From an uncultured Clostridia bacterium (GTDB lineage Bacteria > Bacillota > Clostridia > TANB77 > CAG-508), in the NCBI GenBank assembly GCA_949948835.1, contig CATLHF010000002.1:62001-126000 (forward strand): 64,000 bases of DNA, written 5' to 3'. Both the position numbers and the translations under genes were made by a program. The notes under the pieces were generated by a model. That model made no database searches. It was not told where the DNA came from and saw only the letters and a list, made by a program, of their open reading frames with translations. Positions 1 to 8,856 of the stretch are shown here, piece after piece. Each line of letters starts with the position of its first letter. Position 1 is the stretch's first letter.

Positions 1-1
1 T

Positions 2-214
2 ATGCATTATCCACCAATTACGAATTCCGCTATCTTAAATAAATCTGAATTAAAATTTGTAGAAGTAATGAAACGATACAAAATACAAAGATGCATGTAT
101 GGACACTTACATTCTCATTCGCATAAAGATGCAATAGAAGGAAATAGGGAAGGAATTGAATTTAATTTAGTAAGTGGAGATTATTTGGATTTTAAATTAA
201 TGAAAATAAAATAA
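2..214 (+). CDS. metallophosphoesterase, C-terminal part
   Basis: The open frame enters from the left edge of the window and ends at 214, so only the last ~70 residues are seen. It carries HYPP near its start and a GHLHSHSH stretch around residues 34-41. These match the late histidine motifs (GH and GHxH) that bind metal in calcineurin-like phosphoesterases. The true start lies outside the window. The methionine at position 2 is probably internal, because it sits just before a conserved histidine. The substrate cannot be told from this fragment. Confidence 0.65.
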   Translation: MHYPPITNSAILNKSELKFVEVMKRYKIQRCMYGHLHSHSHKDAIEGNREGIEFNLVSGDYLDFKLMKIK

Positions 215-243
215 AACTGGAGTCTAGTTGAACTCCAGTTTTT
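215..243. terminator. bidirectional terminator
   Basis: Nine-base arms (215-223 and 232-240) form a perfect hairpin with T-runs on both sides. It lies between the end of the phosphoesterase gene and the end of the convergent stomatin gene, so it can serve both. Confidence 0.8.
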
Positions 244-256
244 CATTTATAGTATT

Positions 257-1180
257 TTATTTCTCTGTTTTTTTAGCTTTTTTTGTATCATCTTTTAATA
301 CTTCTTTAATAGCGCCTAAACTGCTTAATGCAGAGGTTGCTTCAAAAGGAATAAATACTTTATTTGCTTCACCTTTTGCTACTTCTTCTAAAGCTTCTAA
401 AGATTTTAATTGAACTAATTTATCATTTGGATCTGCTTTTTTCATTGCATTATAAATCATTTCAACTTCTTTTGCTTTTGCTTCAGCAACTTTTTTAATA
501 GCGTCTGCTTCACCGGCAGCACGTCTTATTTTTGATTCACGATCAGCTTCTGCTTGTAAAATAGCAGCTTCTTTTTGTCCTTCTGCAATCGTGATAGCAG
601 ATTGTCTTTCACCTTCTGCTTGTAAAATTAAAGCTCTTTTATTTCTTTCTGCATTCATTTGTTTTTCCATTGCATCACGAATATCTGCAGGTGGAGTAAT
701 ATCTTTAATTTCTACACGGTCAACTTTACATCCCCATTGGTCAGTTGCTTCATCTAAGATAACTCTTAATTGATCATTAATTGCATCTCTTGAACTGAAG
801 GTTGCATCTAAGTCCATTTTACCAACAATATCACGAATTGTAGTAATGGCTAAGTATTCAATACCTTTTTTCAAACTTTGAATTTCATATACTGCTTTTG
901 CAGGGTCTGTAATTTTATAGAACACAACGGTATCAATTGTGATAGTAACATTATCTTTAGTAATAACTCCTTGAGGTGGAATATCCATTGTTTGTTGTTT
1001 TAAACTAACAACACTTCTTACGTGGTCAATGAATGGTACAATAATGGTAAGACCTGCATCTGCAATTTTATGATATTTACCAAGTCTTTCTATAATGTAC
1101 ACCTCAGCTTGCTTAACGATTTTAATTGATTTAAATGCAATAATTAATATAATGATTAATAGTATAATTAAAAATGCCAT
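257..1180 (-). CDS. SPFH/Band-7 stomatin-like membrane protein
   Basis: Protein of 307 aa with one N-terminal membrane helix (about residues 1-18), then a Band-7/SPFH domain (about 20-180) and a long Ala/Glu/Lys-rich coiled coil (about 170-250). The layout matches the QmcA/stomatin group, which forms membrane-bound oligomers and usually pairs with an NfeD protein. The nfeD gene lies directly upstream on the same strand, with only about 40 bases between them, so the two form an operon. The role is probably membrane microdomain organisation or protein quality control. The start is preceded by AGGAGG. The gene has no CGG codon. Confidence 0.9.
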   Translation of the reverse strand: MAFLIILLIIILIIAFKSIKIVKQAEVYIIERLGKYHKIADAGLTIIVPFIDHVRSVVSLKQQTMDIPPQGVITKDNVTITIDTVVFYKITDPAKAVYEIQSLKKGIEYLAITTIRDIVGKMDLDATFSSRDAINDQLRVILDEATDQWGCKVDRVEIKDITPPADIRDAMEKQMNAERNKRALILQAEGERQSAITIAEGQKEAAILQAEADRESKIRRAAGEADAIKKVAEAKAKEVEMIYNAMKKADPNDKLVQLKSLEALEEVAKGEANKVFIPFEATSALSSLGAIKEVLKDDTKKAKKTEK

Positions 1181-1221
1181 AATAAATCCTCCTTTAAATA
1201 TATAATAAAAAATATAAAAAA

Positions 1222-1645
1222 CTATTTTGAAATAGGTTCTACTAAAACCTTAACACCATTAATTTCTTTTACAGTAACTTCTGTTCCTTCTGGAATATCA
1301 GATGTAGCTTTTGCTGTCCATACTTCACTACCAATTTTTACTTGTCCGAAGACCTTTTTTTACATTGATTTCTCTTGTAACAGTTCCTCTTTTCCCAATA
1401 ACGGAATAAGCATTTGTCTGAACTTTATCTTTACAAGAAAGTTTTTTTACAAGTGGTTTGGTAAGAAACATTAGTACAGTAGAACTAATCACAAATACAG
1501 TAGTTTGGATAATAATGTTATCTGTAAAAAGGCTAACAATGGCAGTAAGAAGTGCTCCAAGTGCAAACCAAAATACGAGAAAACCAATTGTCATAATTTC
1601 CATTACGAAAAAGATTCCAGAAATAATTAACCATACTTGCCACAT
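1222..1645 (-). CDS. NfeD family protein, needs one +1 frameshift
   Basis: The N-terminal part (about residues 1-60) has hydrophobic helices and is followed by the soluble OB-fold of NfeD proteins. The zero frame reads 99 codons, meets CGG at 1348-1346 (minus strand) and stops six codons later. Skipping the C gives Gly-Leu-Gly-Gln-Val-Lys-Ile-Gly and a normal NfeD ending with a stop at 1222, 140 aa in all. The Gly-Leu-Gly stretch is typical of the family's OB-fold. The partner stomatin gene downstream is intact, which argues against decay of the pair. This is one of 12 C-GGN shift sites in the window. Confidence 0.85.
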
Positions 1646-1846
1646 ATAACATTCCTCCTTTACATTTTACAGTACTATTATACTACAAAATATGGAAAAA
1701 AGAAAGGGTTTTCGAAGATTTTAAAGAAAATGTGCTGACTTAAAAAATTGACGAATTATGTAAAATGTAATATAATAAAGATATTAGCGATAAAGTGTAG
1801 TAAGAAAATTAAAAATTTCGAACATAAAACAGAAAGGAGAAAACGT

Positions 1847-2287
1847 ATGAAATTTTTAAAAGAGCCTCAAATACGGAGAGATGAGGATGGAAAAAAGGTT
1901 TTATACCTTACAAATGAAGAGGGAAATATATATTATCTAAAGGGGTATAGAACTTGGAAGAATATTTGCATTGCCCAAGAACCTGGAGGACATTATGCTA
2001 TCATCAAAGCAAACAGTCGAGTTGCCACCGAATTTATTTACAAAAAGGTGCAATATACAAAACGGTATTTGTTTGCATTCTATAAGGAGGAGATGGACAG
2101 CAGAAATTATTTCCATGTTTATAATTTGGGAGGTGCTAGTGTTACATATGAAAGGGAAGATGAAACCACCCAAGGAAATGGTTTTATTTGCATATGGGAA
2201 TCTAGCACCAAATACTTTATCGACAGTCAAAAACAAAAAGCATATTCCAAGCATCATCCGAAGTATTGGGTAAAGAGACTACTTTAA
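1847..2287 (+). CDS. hypothetical protein of atypical codon use
   Basis: Soluble protein of 146 aa starting at ATG 1847 after an AAGGAG site; the frame is open further upstream but without a ribosome site. I do not recognise a family. It is rich in Tyr, Lys and Arg. Its codons are less AT-biased than its neighbours', and it uses CGG twice as an ordinary codon (residues about 10 and 67), which native genes here never do. Shifting at either site destroys the frame, so these are read as sense or the protein is poorly made. Probably acquired by transfer. Confidence 0.6.
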   Translation: MKFLKEPQIRRDEDGKKVLYLTNEEGNIYYLKGYRTWKNICIAQEPGGHYAIIKANSRVATEFIYKKVQYTKRYLFAFYKEEMDSRNYFHVYNLGGASVTYEREDETTQGNGFICIWESSTKYFIDSQKQKAYSKHHPKYWVKRLL

Positions 2288-2293
2288 AACGAA

Positions 2294-2327
2294 AGGCGCG
2301 AAACTACTTATGAGTTTCGTGCCTTTT
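2294..2327 (+). terminator. rho-independent terminator
   Basis: GGC-GAAAC type arms (GGCGCGAAAC and GTTTCGTGCC) with a nine-base loop, followed by TTTT. Confidence 0.8.
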
Positions 2328-2430
2328 AATATATATTATAAAAATTCTTAAAATTCTTTTAAAAATATTTGCGAAAAAAGTATTTTATGATATAGTAGTA
2401 TCATACTAAAAAAGATAAAGGAGAATACTC

Positions 2431-4086
2431 ATGAAAAACATCAAAAATGTATGGAAAAAGGTTGCAATTGTTGTAGGATTATTAGTAATTGTAGGAGTTG
2501 TATTATTAATATCACCAAATTTTAAAAAAGATCCGAATGAAGGAAAAATTAATTTTATTATCAACAACAATAATGTAACAGGAAAACTAAAACATGATAT
2601 ATGGATAAATGAAAATAATATTGCTTATGCATCCATGGAAGATTTAAGAAATTATTTTGATGGACAAATTTATTATGATAAAGCAAACAATCAAATTATT
2701 ACAACTTCAGATACAAAAGTAGCTGTACTTTCTTTAAACGATAAAAAAATGGTAGTAAATGGTTCAGAAGTAAAACTAGTTTCTGGTGCGCTAAGAAAAG
2801 ACGGAACATTTTATTTACCAATTTCAGAAATGGGAAAAGTATATAATGTAGAAATAAATAATATTAATAATAAAGTTATTACGCTAGATTCACTAGATAG
2901 AGAATTAATAAAAGCAGATGTTAGCAAAAATGTAAGTGCAAAATATAATACAAAATTAATTGCAAAAACAGTAGACAAATTAAAACAAGGTTCAAAGGTA
3001 GTTGTAATTTCTGAAAAAGATGGTTATAGCAGAATTAGAACAGAAAATGGAAAAATAGGATATATAAAATCAGATAAATTAACGAATAAAACAATAGTAA
3101 GAGAAAAATTAGAATCAAAACCACAAGTGGAAGGAAAAATCAACCTTGTGTGGGACTATTATTCAGAATATGTAAATGCACCAATAAGAACAGGAAGTAT
3201 TCCAGGTGTTAATGTAGTAAGTCCATCCTTCTTCTCGTTAAAAAACACAAATGGATTAGCAATTATTGACAATGCTACAAGAGGCGGAGAAGATTATATT
3301 AGATGGGCAAAAGACAATGATTACAAAATATGGGCTATGTTTTCCAATAATTCCATGAGAGAAACAACTTCTCAAATTCTAAATAGTTATGAATTACGAA
3401 CTACTATGATTGAAAAAATTGTAGAACTTGCAGTAAAGTATCAATTAGATGGAATCAATGTAGATTTTGAAAATATGAACATGTCAGATAAAGATATGTA
3501 TTCTAGATTTATTATAGAATTAGCTCCTCGTTTAAGAGAATACGGCATTGTAACAAGTGTGGATGTAACAGCACCAGACGGAAGCGAAAACTGGTCACTA
3601 TGTTTTGATAGAGATGTATTAGCAGATGCAGCAGATTACTTAGTATTTATGGCATATGACCAACATGGGGTATCAAGCCCAAAAACAGGAAGTGTTGCAG
3701 GATATGATTGGGTAGAAGCAAACATTAAAAAATTTTTAGGACAAGAAGCAGTAGCAAAGGAAAAAATTATTTTAGGTATGCCACTATATACAAGATTATG
3801 GAAAACAGATAATAATGGAAAAATAACAAGTTCTGTTGTTAACATGAATAAAATAAACCAAACATTACCATCAGATGTAACAAGAACATGGAATGAAAAT
3901 ACAAAACAATATTACGTAGAATATTCAAGTGAACGTTACAAATATGAAATGTGGGTAGAAGATGCAAAATCCATTGAAGAAAAGCTAAACCTAATTAATC
4001 AATATGAGCTAGCAGGAGGGGCTTTCTGGGAAAAAGACAGAGAAACCGATGACATTTGGACTTTGGCGGAAGAAAAATTAAAATAA
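2431..4086 (+). CDS. cell-wall glycoside hydrolase family 18 with stress-protein-like N-terminus
   Basis: Protein of 551 aa. Residues about 9-29 are a membrane anchor. About 40-155 resemble the copper-amine-oxidase N-terminal domain found in many clostridial wall proteins. About 165-220 are an SH3-like segment ending in GYIKSDKL. About 235-551 form a GH18 TIM barrel. The catalytic signature LDGINVDFE (about residues 339-347) follows the DxxDxDxE pattern, with the catalytic Glu present. Family members of this layout (YaaH/YdhD type) act on peptidoglycan N-acetylglucosamine bonds, often in spores. It is probably membrane anchored and faces outward. Single-gene unit with its own terminator. Confidence 0.85.
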   Translation: MKNIKNVWKKVAIVVGLLVIVGVVLLISPNFKKDPNEGKINFIINNNNVTGKLKHDIWINENNIAYASMEDLRNYFDGQIYYDKANNQIITTSDTKVAVLSLNDKKMVVNGSEVKLVSGALRKDGTFYLPISEMGKVYNVEINNINNKVITLDSLDRELIKADVSKNVSAKYNTKLIAKTVDKLKQGSKVVVISEKDGYSRIRTENGKIGYIKSDKLTNKTIVREKLESKPQVEGKINLVWDYYSEYVNAPIRTGSIPGVNVVSPSFFSLKNTNGLAIIDNATRGGEDYIRWAKDNDYKIWAMFSNNSMRETTSQILNSYELRTTMIEKIVELAVKYQLDGINVDFENMNMSDKDMYSRFIIELAPRLREYGIVTSVDVTAPDGSENWSLCFDRDVLADAADYLVFMAYDQHGVSSPKTGSVAGYDWVEANIKKFLGQEAVAKEKIILGMPLYTRLWKTDNNGKITSSVVNMNKINQTLPSDVTRTWNENTKQYYVEYSSERYKYEMWVEDAKSIEEKLNLINQYELAGGAFWEKDRETDDIWTLAEEKLK

Positions 4087-4100
4087 GAATAAAAAATCAT

Positions 4101-4131
4101 AAAAAAGTATTGCAATCGCAATACTTTTTTG
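4101..4131 (+). terminator. rho-independent terminator
   Basis: Perfect hairpin: AAAAAAGTATTGC arm, four-base loop TCGC overlap, GCAATACTTTTTT arm. Lies after the GH18 gene. Confidence 0.85.
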
Positions 4132-4139
4132 ATATAATA

Positions 4140-4249
4140 GCAAAGTTAAAAAATATACACATAAAGTTAGTTTGCTTTTAGTGCCATAGATTGGTGTGTG
4201 TGCAGACGTTAGAGGCTTTATGGATGTAAAACTAAAGGAGGAATTAAAA
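4140..4249 (+). promoter_or_regulatory. rpsB 5' leader
   Basis: About 100 bases between the upstream terminator and the rpsB start. It holds a possible -10 (GATATAATAG at 4131-4140) and a GGAGG site just before ATG 4250. A GTGTGTGTGCAGACG segment may fold, as expected for an autoregulated S2 leader, but I cannot assign it to a known leader family. Confidence 0.35.
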
Positions 4250-5038
4250 ATGGCAGTAGTTGCAATGAAACAATTACTAGAAGCAGGTGTACATTTTGGA
4301 CACCAAACAAGAAGATGGGACCCTAGAATGGCTGAATATATTTTTCAAGCTAGAAATGGTATCCACATTATCGATTTACAAAAAACATCAAAGAAAATTG
4401 ATGAAGCTTACCAATTTGTAAAGGAAGCAGCAGAAGAAGGAAAAGAAATCCTTTTTGTTGGTACAAAAAAACAAGCACAAGAATGTGTAAAAGAAGCAGC
4501 CTTAGCTTGTGGAATGTACTACATTGATCAAAGATGGTTAGGTGGAATGCTTACAAACTTTGATACAATTCAAAAAAGAATTCAAAGATTAAAAGACTTA
4601 GAAGCAATGCAAGAAGATGGAACATTTGAAGTATTACCTAAAAAAGAAGTAATTCTTTTAAAGAAAGAAATGGAAAAACTAGAAAGAAACTTAGGTGGAA
4701 TTAAAGAAATGAACAAACTACCAGGAGTTATGTTTGTAGTAGATCCTAAAAAAGAAAGAATTGCAATTTTAGAAGCTAGAAAATTAAATATTCCAGTTGT
4801 TGGATTAATCGATACCAACTGTAACCCAGAAGATGTTGATTATGTAATTCCTGGAAATGATGATGCAATTCGTGCTGTAAAATTAATTACAACAGTAATG
4901 GCAAATGCAGTAATTGAAGGAAAACAAGGAGAAGCTTTTGAACCAGTTTCAGAAGAAGTAGTAGAAGAAACAGTAAGTGAAGAACCAACAAGTATCGAAG
5001 AAGTTGTTGCTGAAGAAGCTGAAACAGTAGAGGAATAA
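4250..5038 (+). CDS. rpsB: 30S ribosomal protein S2
   Basis: Protein of 262 aa. The N-terminus ([15 protein letters not shown]) and the [10 protein letters not shown] and DTNCNP motifs are diagnostic of S2. ATG 4250 sits five bases after AGGAGG; the frame is open 54 bases upstream, but those codons are not part of the family. The tail from about residue 230 is a Glu/Val-rich acidic extension, which is common in clostridial S2 and probably disordered. It is followed by tsf, the usual partner. Confidence 0.98.
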   Translation: MAVVAMKQLLEAGVHFGHQTRRWDPRMAEYIFQARNGIHIIDLQKTSKKIDEAYQFVKEAAEEGKEILFVGTKKQAQECVKEAALACGMYYIDQRWLGGMLTNFDTIQKRIQRLKDLEAMQEDGTFEVLPKKEVILLKKEMEKLERNLGGIKEMNKLPGVMFVVDPKKERIAILEARKLNIPVVGLIDTNCNPEDVDYVIPGNDDAIRAVKLITTVMANAVIEGKQGEAFEPVSEEVVEETVSEEPTSIEEVVAEEAETVEE

Positions 5039-5049
5039 TAATATTTGTG

Positions 5050-5074
5050 TGGGCACGGTAAGGGCCGTGCCCAA
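5050..5074 (+). promoter_or_regulatory. GC-rich hairpin between rpsB and tsf
   Basis: GGGCACGG and CCGTGCCC arms around a short loop form a very stable stem for this AT-rich genome. There is no U-run, only AATTTTAA, so it may slow but not end transcription. It could adjust the tsf to rpsB ratio or protect the 3' end of rpsB mRNA. Confidence 0.55.
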
Positions 5075-5079
5075 TTTTA

Positions 5080-5135
5080 AATTAAAAATGAAGAGTGAAG
5101 AGTATAAAAGCTTTACTTTTGAAGGAGGAAAAGAA
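5080..5135 (+). repeat. leader cassette, copy 1 (upstream of tsf)
   Basis: This stretch, with AGAGTGAAGAGTATAAAAGC, a small AAAAG/CTTTT hairpin and GAAGGAGGAAAAGAA, is nearly repeated at 7499-7561 upstream of asp23. It ends with the ribosome site of the following gene, so it looks like a repeated translation-leader unit. Confidence 0.6.
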
Positions 5136-6014
5136 ATGGTTAGTGCTACAATGGTAAAAGAGTTAAGAGAAAAAACAGGTGCAGGAATGATGGACTGCAA
5201 AAAAGTATTAACAGAAACAGATGGAGATATGGAAAAAGCAATCGAATTATTAAGAGAAAGAGGAATTGCAAAAGCTGCTAAAAAATCAGATAGAATTGCA
5301 GCAGAAGGTGTTGTTACAGCATATGTTTCAGAAGATGGAAAAGTAGGAAGCGTTGTTGAAATTAACTCAGAAACAGATTTCGTTGGTAAAAACGAAGAAT
5401 TTAGAACATTTGCATCTGATGTTGCAGAACAAATCGCATTAAAAGCTCCTACATCAGTAGAAGAATTATTAGCACAAAAATCAATGAAGGATGAAACAAA
5501 AACAGTTGAAGAAGTGTTAACAGGAAAAATTGCAACTATTGGAGAAAAATTAACAATTAGAAGATTTGAAAGATTTGAATCTAATGGATTAGTAGAAAAA
5601 TATATCCATGGAGATGGAAAAATTGGTGTACTTGTAGAATTAGAAAACGGAGATTCTGAGCTTGCAAAAGATATTTGTATGCAAATTGCTGCAGCAAAAC
5701 CAGAATATTTAGATAGAGCTTCTGTTCCAGCTGAACGCGTAGAAAAAGAAATGGAAATTTTAAAAGTACAAGCAATGAATGAAGGAAAACCAGCTGAGAT
5801 TGCAGAAAAAATGGTACAAGGAAGAATTGGAAAATTCTATGGAGAAATTTGTTTAACAGAACAAGACTTTGTAAAAGATCCAGATATGAAAGTTTCAAAA
5901 CTTGTAGAATCAAAAGGAGCAAAAATCGTAAGATTTGCAAGATTTGAAAAAGGAGAAGGAATCGAGAAAAAAGAAGAAAACTTTGCAGAGGAAGTTATGA
6001 ACCAATTAAAATAA
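5136..6014 (+). CDS. tsf: translation elongation factor Ts
   Basis: Protein of 292 aa that recycles EF-Tu-GDP. The N-terminal UBA-like domain reads [19 protein letters not shown], the family signature, followed by the core with [14 protein letters not shown] (about residues 78-91). ATG 5136 follows GGAGG by nine bases; the frame is open from 5049, but that part is the repeated leader. Second gene of the rpsB-tsf unit, with a strong terminator downstream. Confidence 0.98.
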   Translation: MVSATMVKELREKTGAGMMDCKKVLTETDGDMEKAIELLRERGIAKAAKKSDRIAAEGVVTAYVSEDGKVGSVVEINSETDFVGKNEEFRTFASDVAEQIALKAPTSVEELLAQKSMKDETKTVEEVLTGKIATIGEKLTIRRFERFESNGLVEKYIHGDGKIGVLVELENGDSELAKDICMQIAAAKPEYLDRASVPAERVEKEMEILKVQAMNEGKPAEIAEKMVQGRIGKFYGEICLTEQDFVKDPDMKVSKLVESKGAKIVRFARFEKGEGIEKKEENFAEEVMNQLK

Positions 6015-6030
6015 AAGAATACCTAAATAA

Positions 6031-6068
6031 AAAAGCAAATATTTTAATAAAAAATGTTTGCTTTTTTT
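6031..6068 (+). terminator. terminator of rpsB-tsf
   Basis: AAAGCAAA and TTTGCTTT arms around an AT-rich loop, followed by seven T. Matches the end of tsf. Confidence 0.8.
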
Positions 6069-6212
6069 GTTGTTTATGGTATAGTGAACATATAATTTAT
6101 ATCAATTGTTTTATTCAAAGAAATTGAATCAAAGAAATCAAAAGTATTCTTAAAAATTCTAAAACTTAGAAATCAAAAAAGAAAAAATCAAATTTAAAAG
6201 GAGGTAATAAAA

Positions 6213-7301
6213 ATAGAAAGAGAAGAAAATTGTCAAAAAGATATTGACACAAAGACAGATATTTATTATACTATAATTAACAGAAAAGACATTATAAAAT
6301 TTACCTATGAGGATTATTTAAAATGCATTGAACAAAGAGAAAACCAAAAGAATAATATTTTAAATGAGAATTCGAAAGAGTATAAAATTGTAAATAGCAC
6401 AAAGGGACATCATCAACATGACAAAATATATAGAAAATTATTAAGCAACAAAGAAAATGCAGCACATGTTATTAGTGAGGCACTAAAACTAGAGGAAGAA
6501 AATAAGGTAACCGCAGAAGAATTAGAGAAATATACTACTAACTTTATTACAAGTGAATTCAAAGACAGACAAGCAGACATTGTATATAAACTAAAAAACA
6601 GCAATCTATTCTTTTTAATAGAACACCAAAACAAAATAGACCATGCAATGTCATACAGAATAGAAGAATACAAATTAGAAATCATAAAAAGTGCAATTGA
6701 TATGAAAAAAATAGCAACAAAGAACGATAAGATGCCAACTGTAATCCCAATTGTAATATATACAGGAAAAGAAAAATGGAAAGCAAGAGTATATTATAAC
6801 CAAATAGAAGACAAACGATTCAAAAATATTGATTTATTAAAATATAACTTGTTAGATATTAACGAATACGAAAGGAAAGAACTATTAAAAAGTAACTATT
6901 TTATTGACAAAGTATTTTTAATGGAGAAAACAAGGAATGTAAATGAATTTTTTGAAATAGCAAAAAGAATCATTCAGAATACGAACAAAGAAGAAAATAG
7001 AGAATATTTAAGAATCATTTTAAAAACAACAGTAAAAGAAAAGATAGGAGAGGAAAAAACACAACAACTATTAAAAGAAATGGAAGGGGAAGATGTAAAA
7101 ATGTTAGAGAATGTATCAATCATGATAGACAAAGAAATGAATGCAGCAAGGAAAAAAGGCATGAAAGAAGGAATGAAAGAAGGAATAAAAAGTGTTGTTA
7201 GGATGATGTTACAAAAAGGAATGAAAATAAAAGAAATAGAAGAACTAACAGGATTGAAAATAGAAGAAATAGAAAATGCAATAGAAATATCAAAAATATA
7301 A
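6213..7301 (+). CDS. Rpn-type PD-(D/E)XK nuclease / transposase_31 protein, possible AUA start
   Basis: Reading from 6213 gives about 362 aa without a stop. The N-terminal HHQHDKIYRKLLSN segment (about residues 66-79), RQADIVYKL (about 117-125) and LIEHQNKIDHAMSYR carry the D...ExQ arrangement of the Rpn/YhgA nuclease family. The C-terminus has tandem MKEGMKEG repeats, also usual in the family. There is no ATG, GTG or TTG before 6648, which would remove the catalytic N-terminus. A good AGGAGG site (6199-6204) lies about eight bases before ATA 6213. Either AUA is the start, or the ATG has mutated very recently. Such proteins are linked to DNA recombination and mobile elements. Confidence 0.7.
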   Translation: MEREENCQKDIDTKTDIYYTIINRKDIIKFTYEDYLKCIEQRENQKNNILNENSKEYKIVNSTKGHHQHDKIYRKLLSNKENAAHVISEALKLEEENKVTAEELEKYTTNFITSEFKDRQADIVYKLKNSNLFFLIEHQNKIDHAMSYRIEEYKLEIIKSAIDMKKIATKNDKMPTVIPIVIYTGKEKWKARVYYNQIEDKRFKNIDLLKYNLLDINEYERKELLKSNYFIDKVFLMEKTRNVNEFFEIAKRIIQNTNKEENREYLRIILKTTVKEKIGEEKTQQLLKEMEGEDVKMLENVSIMIDKEMNAARKKGMKEGMKEGIKSVVRMMLQKGMKIKEIEELTGLKIEEIENAIEISKI

Positions 7302-7498
7302 AATAAATTATGTAAAAAGTGATACTAAAAAGAATTTATTGTATTGAACCTTAAATGTAAAAGTATAATAAAACAAAAAACTAAAATGCGACAAAAGAAA
7401 AAACATGAAATATTAATTAAAAATATTGTAAAATTTTTATAAAATTGATATACTAAGGTAGCAACTTAAGAGTATATCAATTTTTTTATAAAATTTAG
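7302..7498 (+). terminator. intergenic region with strong terminator
   Basis: At 7443-7487 ATTGATATACT and AGTATATCAAT arms pair perfectly around a loop, followed by TTTTTTT. The first 140 bases after the nuclease gene show no gene. Confidence 0.7.
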
Positions 7499-7561
7499 TT
7501 AAAAAGTGAAGAGCAAAAAATGAAAAGTACAAAAGCTTCGCTTTTGAAGGAGGAAAAGAAT
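7499..7561 (+). repeat. leader cassette, copy 2 (upstream of asp23)
   Basis: Near copy of 5080-5135: AGTGAAGAG, then CAAAAG-CTTCG-CTTTTG hairpin, then GAAGGAGGAAAAGAA leading to the start codon. Here the hairpin is perfect. Confidence 0.6.
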
Positions 7562-7981
7562 ATGGAAAATGAAGAAATGGAAGTAAAAGAGGTTTCAGTA
7601 GAAACAGGGGATAATAATGGAATAAAGATATCAGATGATGTTGTTGCTGTTATTGCAGGTGTTGCTGTATCAGAAGTATCTGGTGTTGCAGGAATGGCAG
7701 GAGGATTTGCTGGGGGAATTTCTGAAGTATTAAGTGGTAAGAAAAACTTATCAAAAGGAATTAAAGTTGATGTTGGTGAAAAAGAAACTAAAATTGATGT
7801 TAACATTATTGTAGAATATGGTACAAGAATTCCAGATGTTGCTTTCGAAATCCAAAACAGAGTAAAAAAAGCAGTAGAAGCTATGACAGGATTAAAAGTA
7901 TTAGAAGTTAATGTTCATGTACAAGGAGTAAGTACAGAAAAACCAGAAGAAGAACAACCAGAAGAAAAAATAGAAGAATAA
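7562..7981 (+). CDS. Asp23/Gls24 family envelope stress protein
   Basis: Protein of 139 aa. The core ISDDVVAVIAGVAVSEVSGVAGMAGG (about residues 22-47) and EYGTRIPDVAFEIQNRVKKAVEAMTGL are typical of the Asp23/Gls24 family; the tail is Glu/Pro-rich. Asp23 proteins gather at the membrane and are linked to envelope homeostasis. ATG 7562 follows GGAGG. Next come the AmaP-like anchor and a DUF2273 protein, which is the usual trio. Confidence 0.93.
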   Translation: MENEEMEVKEVSVETGDNNGIKISDDVVAVIAGVAVSEVSGVAGMAGGFAGGISEVLSGKKNLSKGIKVDVGEKETKIDVNIIVEYGTRIPDVAFEIQNRVKKAVEAMTGLKVLEVNVHVQGVSTEKPEEEQPEEKIEE

Positions 7982-8007
7982 AGTCTGTAGGGTAGGAGGG
8001 AACAAAA

Positions 8008-8571
8008 ATGAAAGTATTAGATAAAATAGCATTAGTATTATTTTCAAGTATCATATTAATCCTATCTGCACTTTTGTGTTTTATGATATTTGGATGGATT
8101 CGTTTAGATGTTGTAAATATGTATATGAAAGAATTATTGAATAATCAAACAGCATGTAACATTACATTAGGAATATTAGTTGCATTAATTTTACTTTCGA
8201 TTAAAGGCATATTCTTTTCAACGGATTCTAAAAAGGACAAGGACAAAAATATGGATAATGGAATCTTAATTGAAAATGAAAATGGAAAATTATTAATTTC
8301 AAGAGATACCATTCAAAATTTAGTAAGTGGTGTTGTAAAAGGATTTGAAAATACACAAGATGTTACATCAAAAGTAATCTTAACAAGTGATAATAACATT
8401 AATATTGATGTTACCTTATTTGTAACCCAAGAAGCGATTATTAAAGATTTATCCAATAAATTACAACTAAAAATTAAAGAAGTAATTAAAAATTCAATTG
8501 ATATTGATATTAAAGAAGTAAATATTAAAGTTAGAAATATTGCTCCAAAAGAAGAAAGCGTAGAAGAGTAA
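8008..8571 (+). CDS. amaP: alkaline shock response membrane anchor protein AmaP
   Basis: Protein of 187 aa with two N-terminal membrane helices (about residues 8-30 and 50-68). The soluble domain has ENENGKLLISRDTIQNLVSGVVKGFENT and a C-terminal half that resembles Asp23 itself. In staphylococci AmaP tethers Asp23 to the membrane; its position right after asp23 (27 bases) supports the same role. The AGGAGG-type site is clear. Confidence 0.88.
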   Translation: MKVLDKIALVLFSSIILILSALLCFMIFGWIRLDVVNMYMKELLNNQTACNITLGILVALILLSIKGIFFSTDSKKDKDKNMDNGILIENENGKLLISRDTIQNLVSGVVKGFENTQDVTSKVILTSDNNINIDVTLFVTQEAIIKDLSNKLQLKIKEVIKNSIDIDIKEVNIKVRNIAPKEESVEE

Positions 8572-8584
8572 GGAGGATAACAAG

Positions 8585-8788
8585 ATGGAAGGATTTAAAA
8601 AATTTGTAAGTGAAAATGCTGGAGCTATCATTGGAGCCATTGTAGCATTAGTTATTTTATTTACCCACCTTTATGACCTAATTGTGGGAATTATACTAGT
8701 AGCAATTGGAATGTTTGTGGGAAACTATGTACAAAGAAATAAATATGAAGTAAAAGAAAAACTAAAAAATCTAATCGATAGAATGTAA
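8585..8788 (+). CDS. DUF2273 small membrane protein
   Basis: Protein of 67 aa, two closely spaced membrane helices (about residues 13-32 and 34-50) and a basic C-terminus. Size and pattern fit DUF2273, which is regularly found with asp23 and amaP. The start is preceded by AGGAGG. Its function is not known in detail, but it probably belongs to the same envelope complex. Confidence 0.85.
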   Translation: MEGFKKFVSENAGAIIGAIVALVILFTHLYDLIVGIILVAIGMFVGNYVQRNKYEVKEKLKNLIDRM

Positions 8789-8790
8789 CA

Positions 8791-8816
8791 GTGTAGAAGT
8801 CGATGGTTTCATCGAT
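8791..8816 (+). repeat. short palindrome before nusB
   Basis: GTCGATG and CATCGAT arms around GTTT. The arm type recurs in the longer palindrome at 43650-43705. Confidence 0.45.
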
Positions 8817-8856
8817 TCGCTTTAAACAAAAACGAAAACAAGAAAGGAAATCTTAT

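Noticed and set aside
228..413. Plus-strand frame over the stomatin gene
   Set aside because: Shadow of a clear SPFH gene on the other strand.
6648..7301. ATG 6648 as start of the nuclease
   Set aside because: It would drop the conserved HDK-like N-terminus and the first catalytic residue; the frame is open and conserved back to 6213, where a ribosome site lies.
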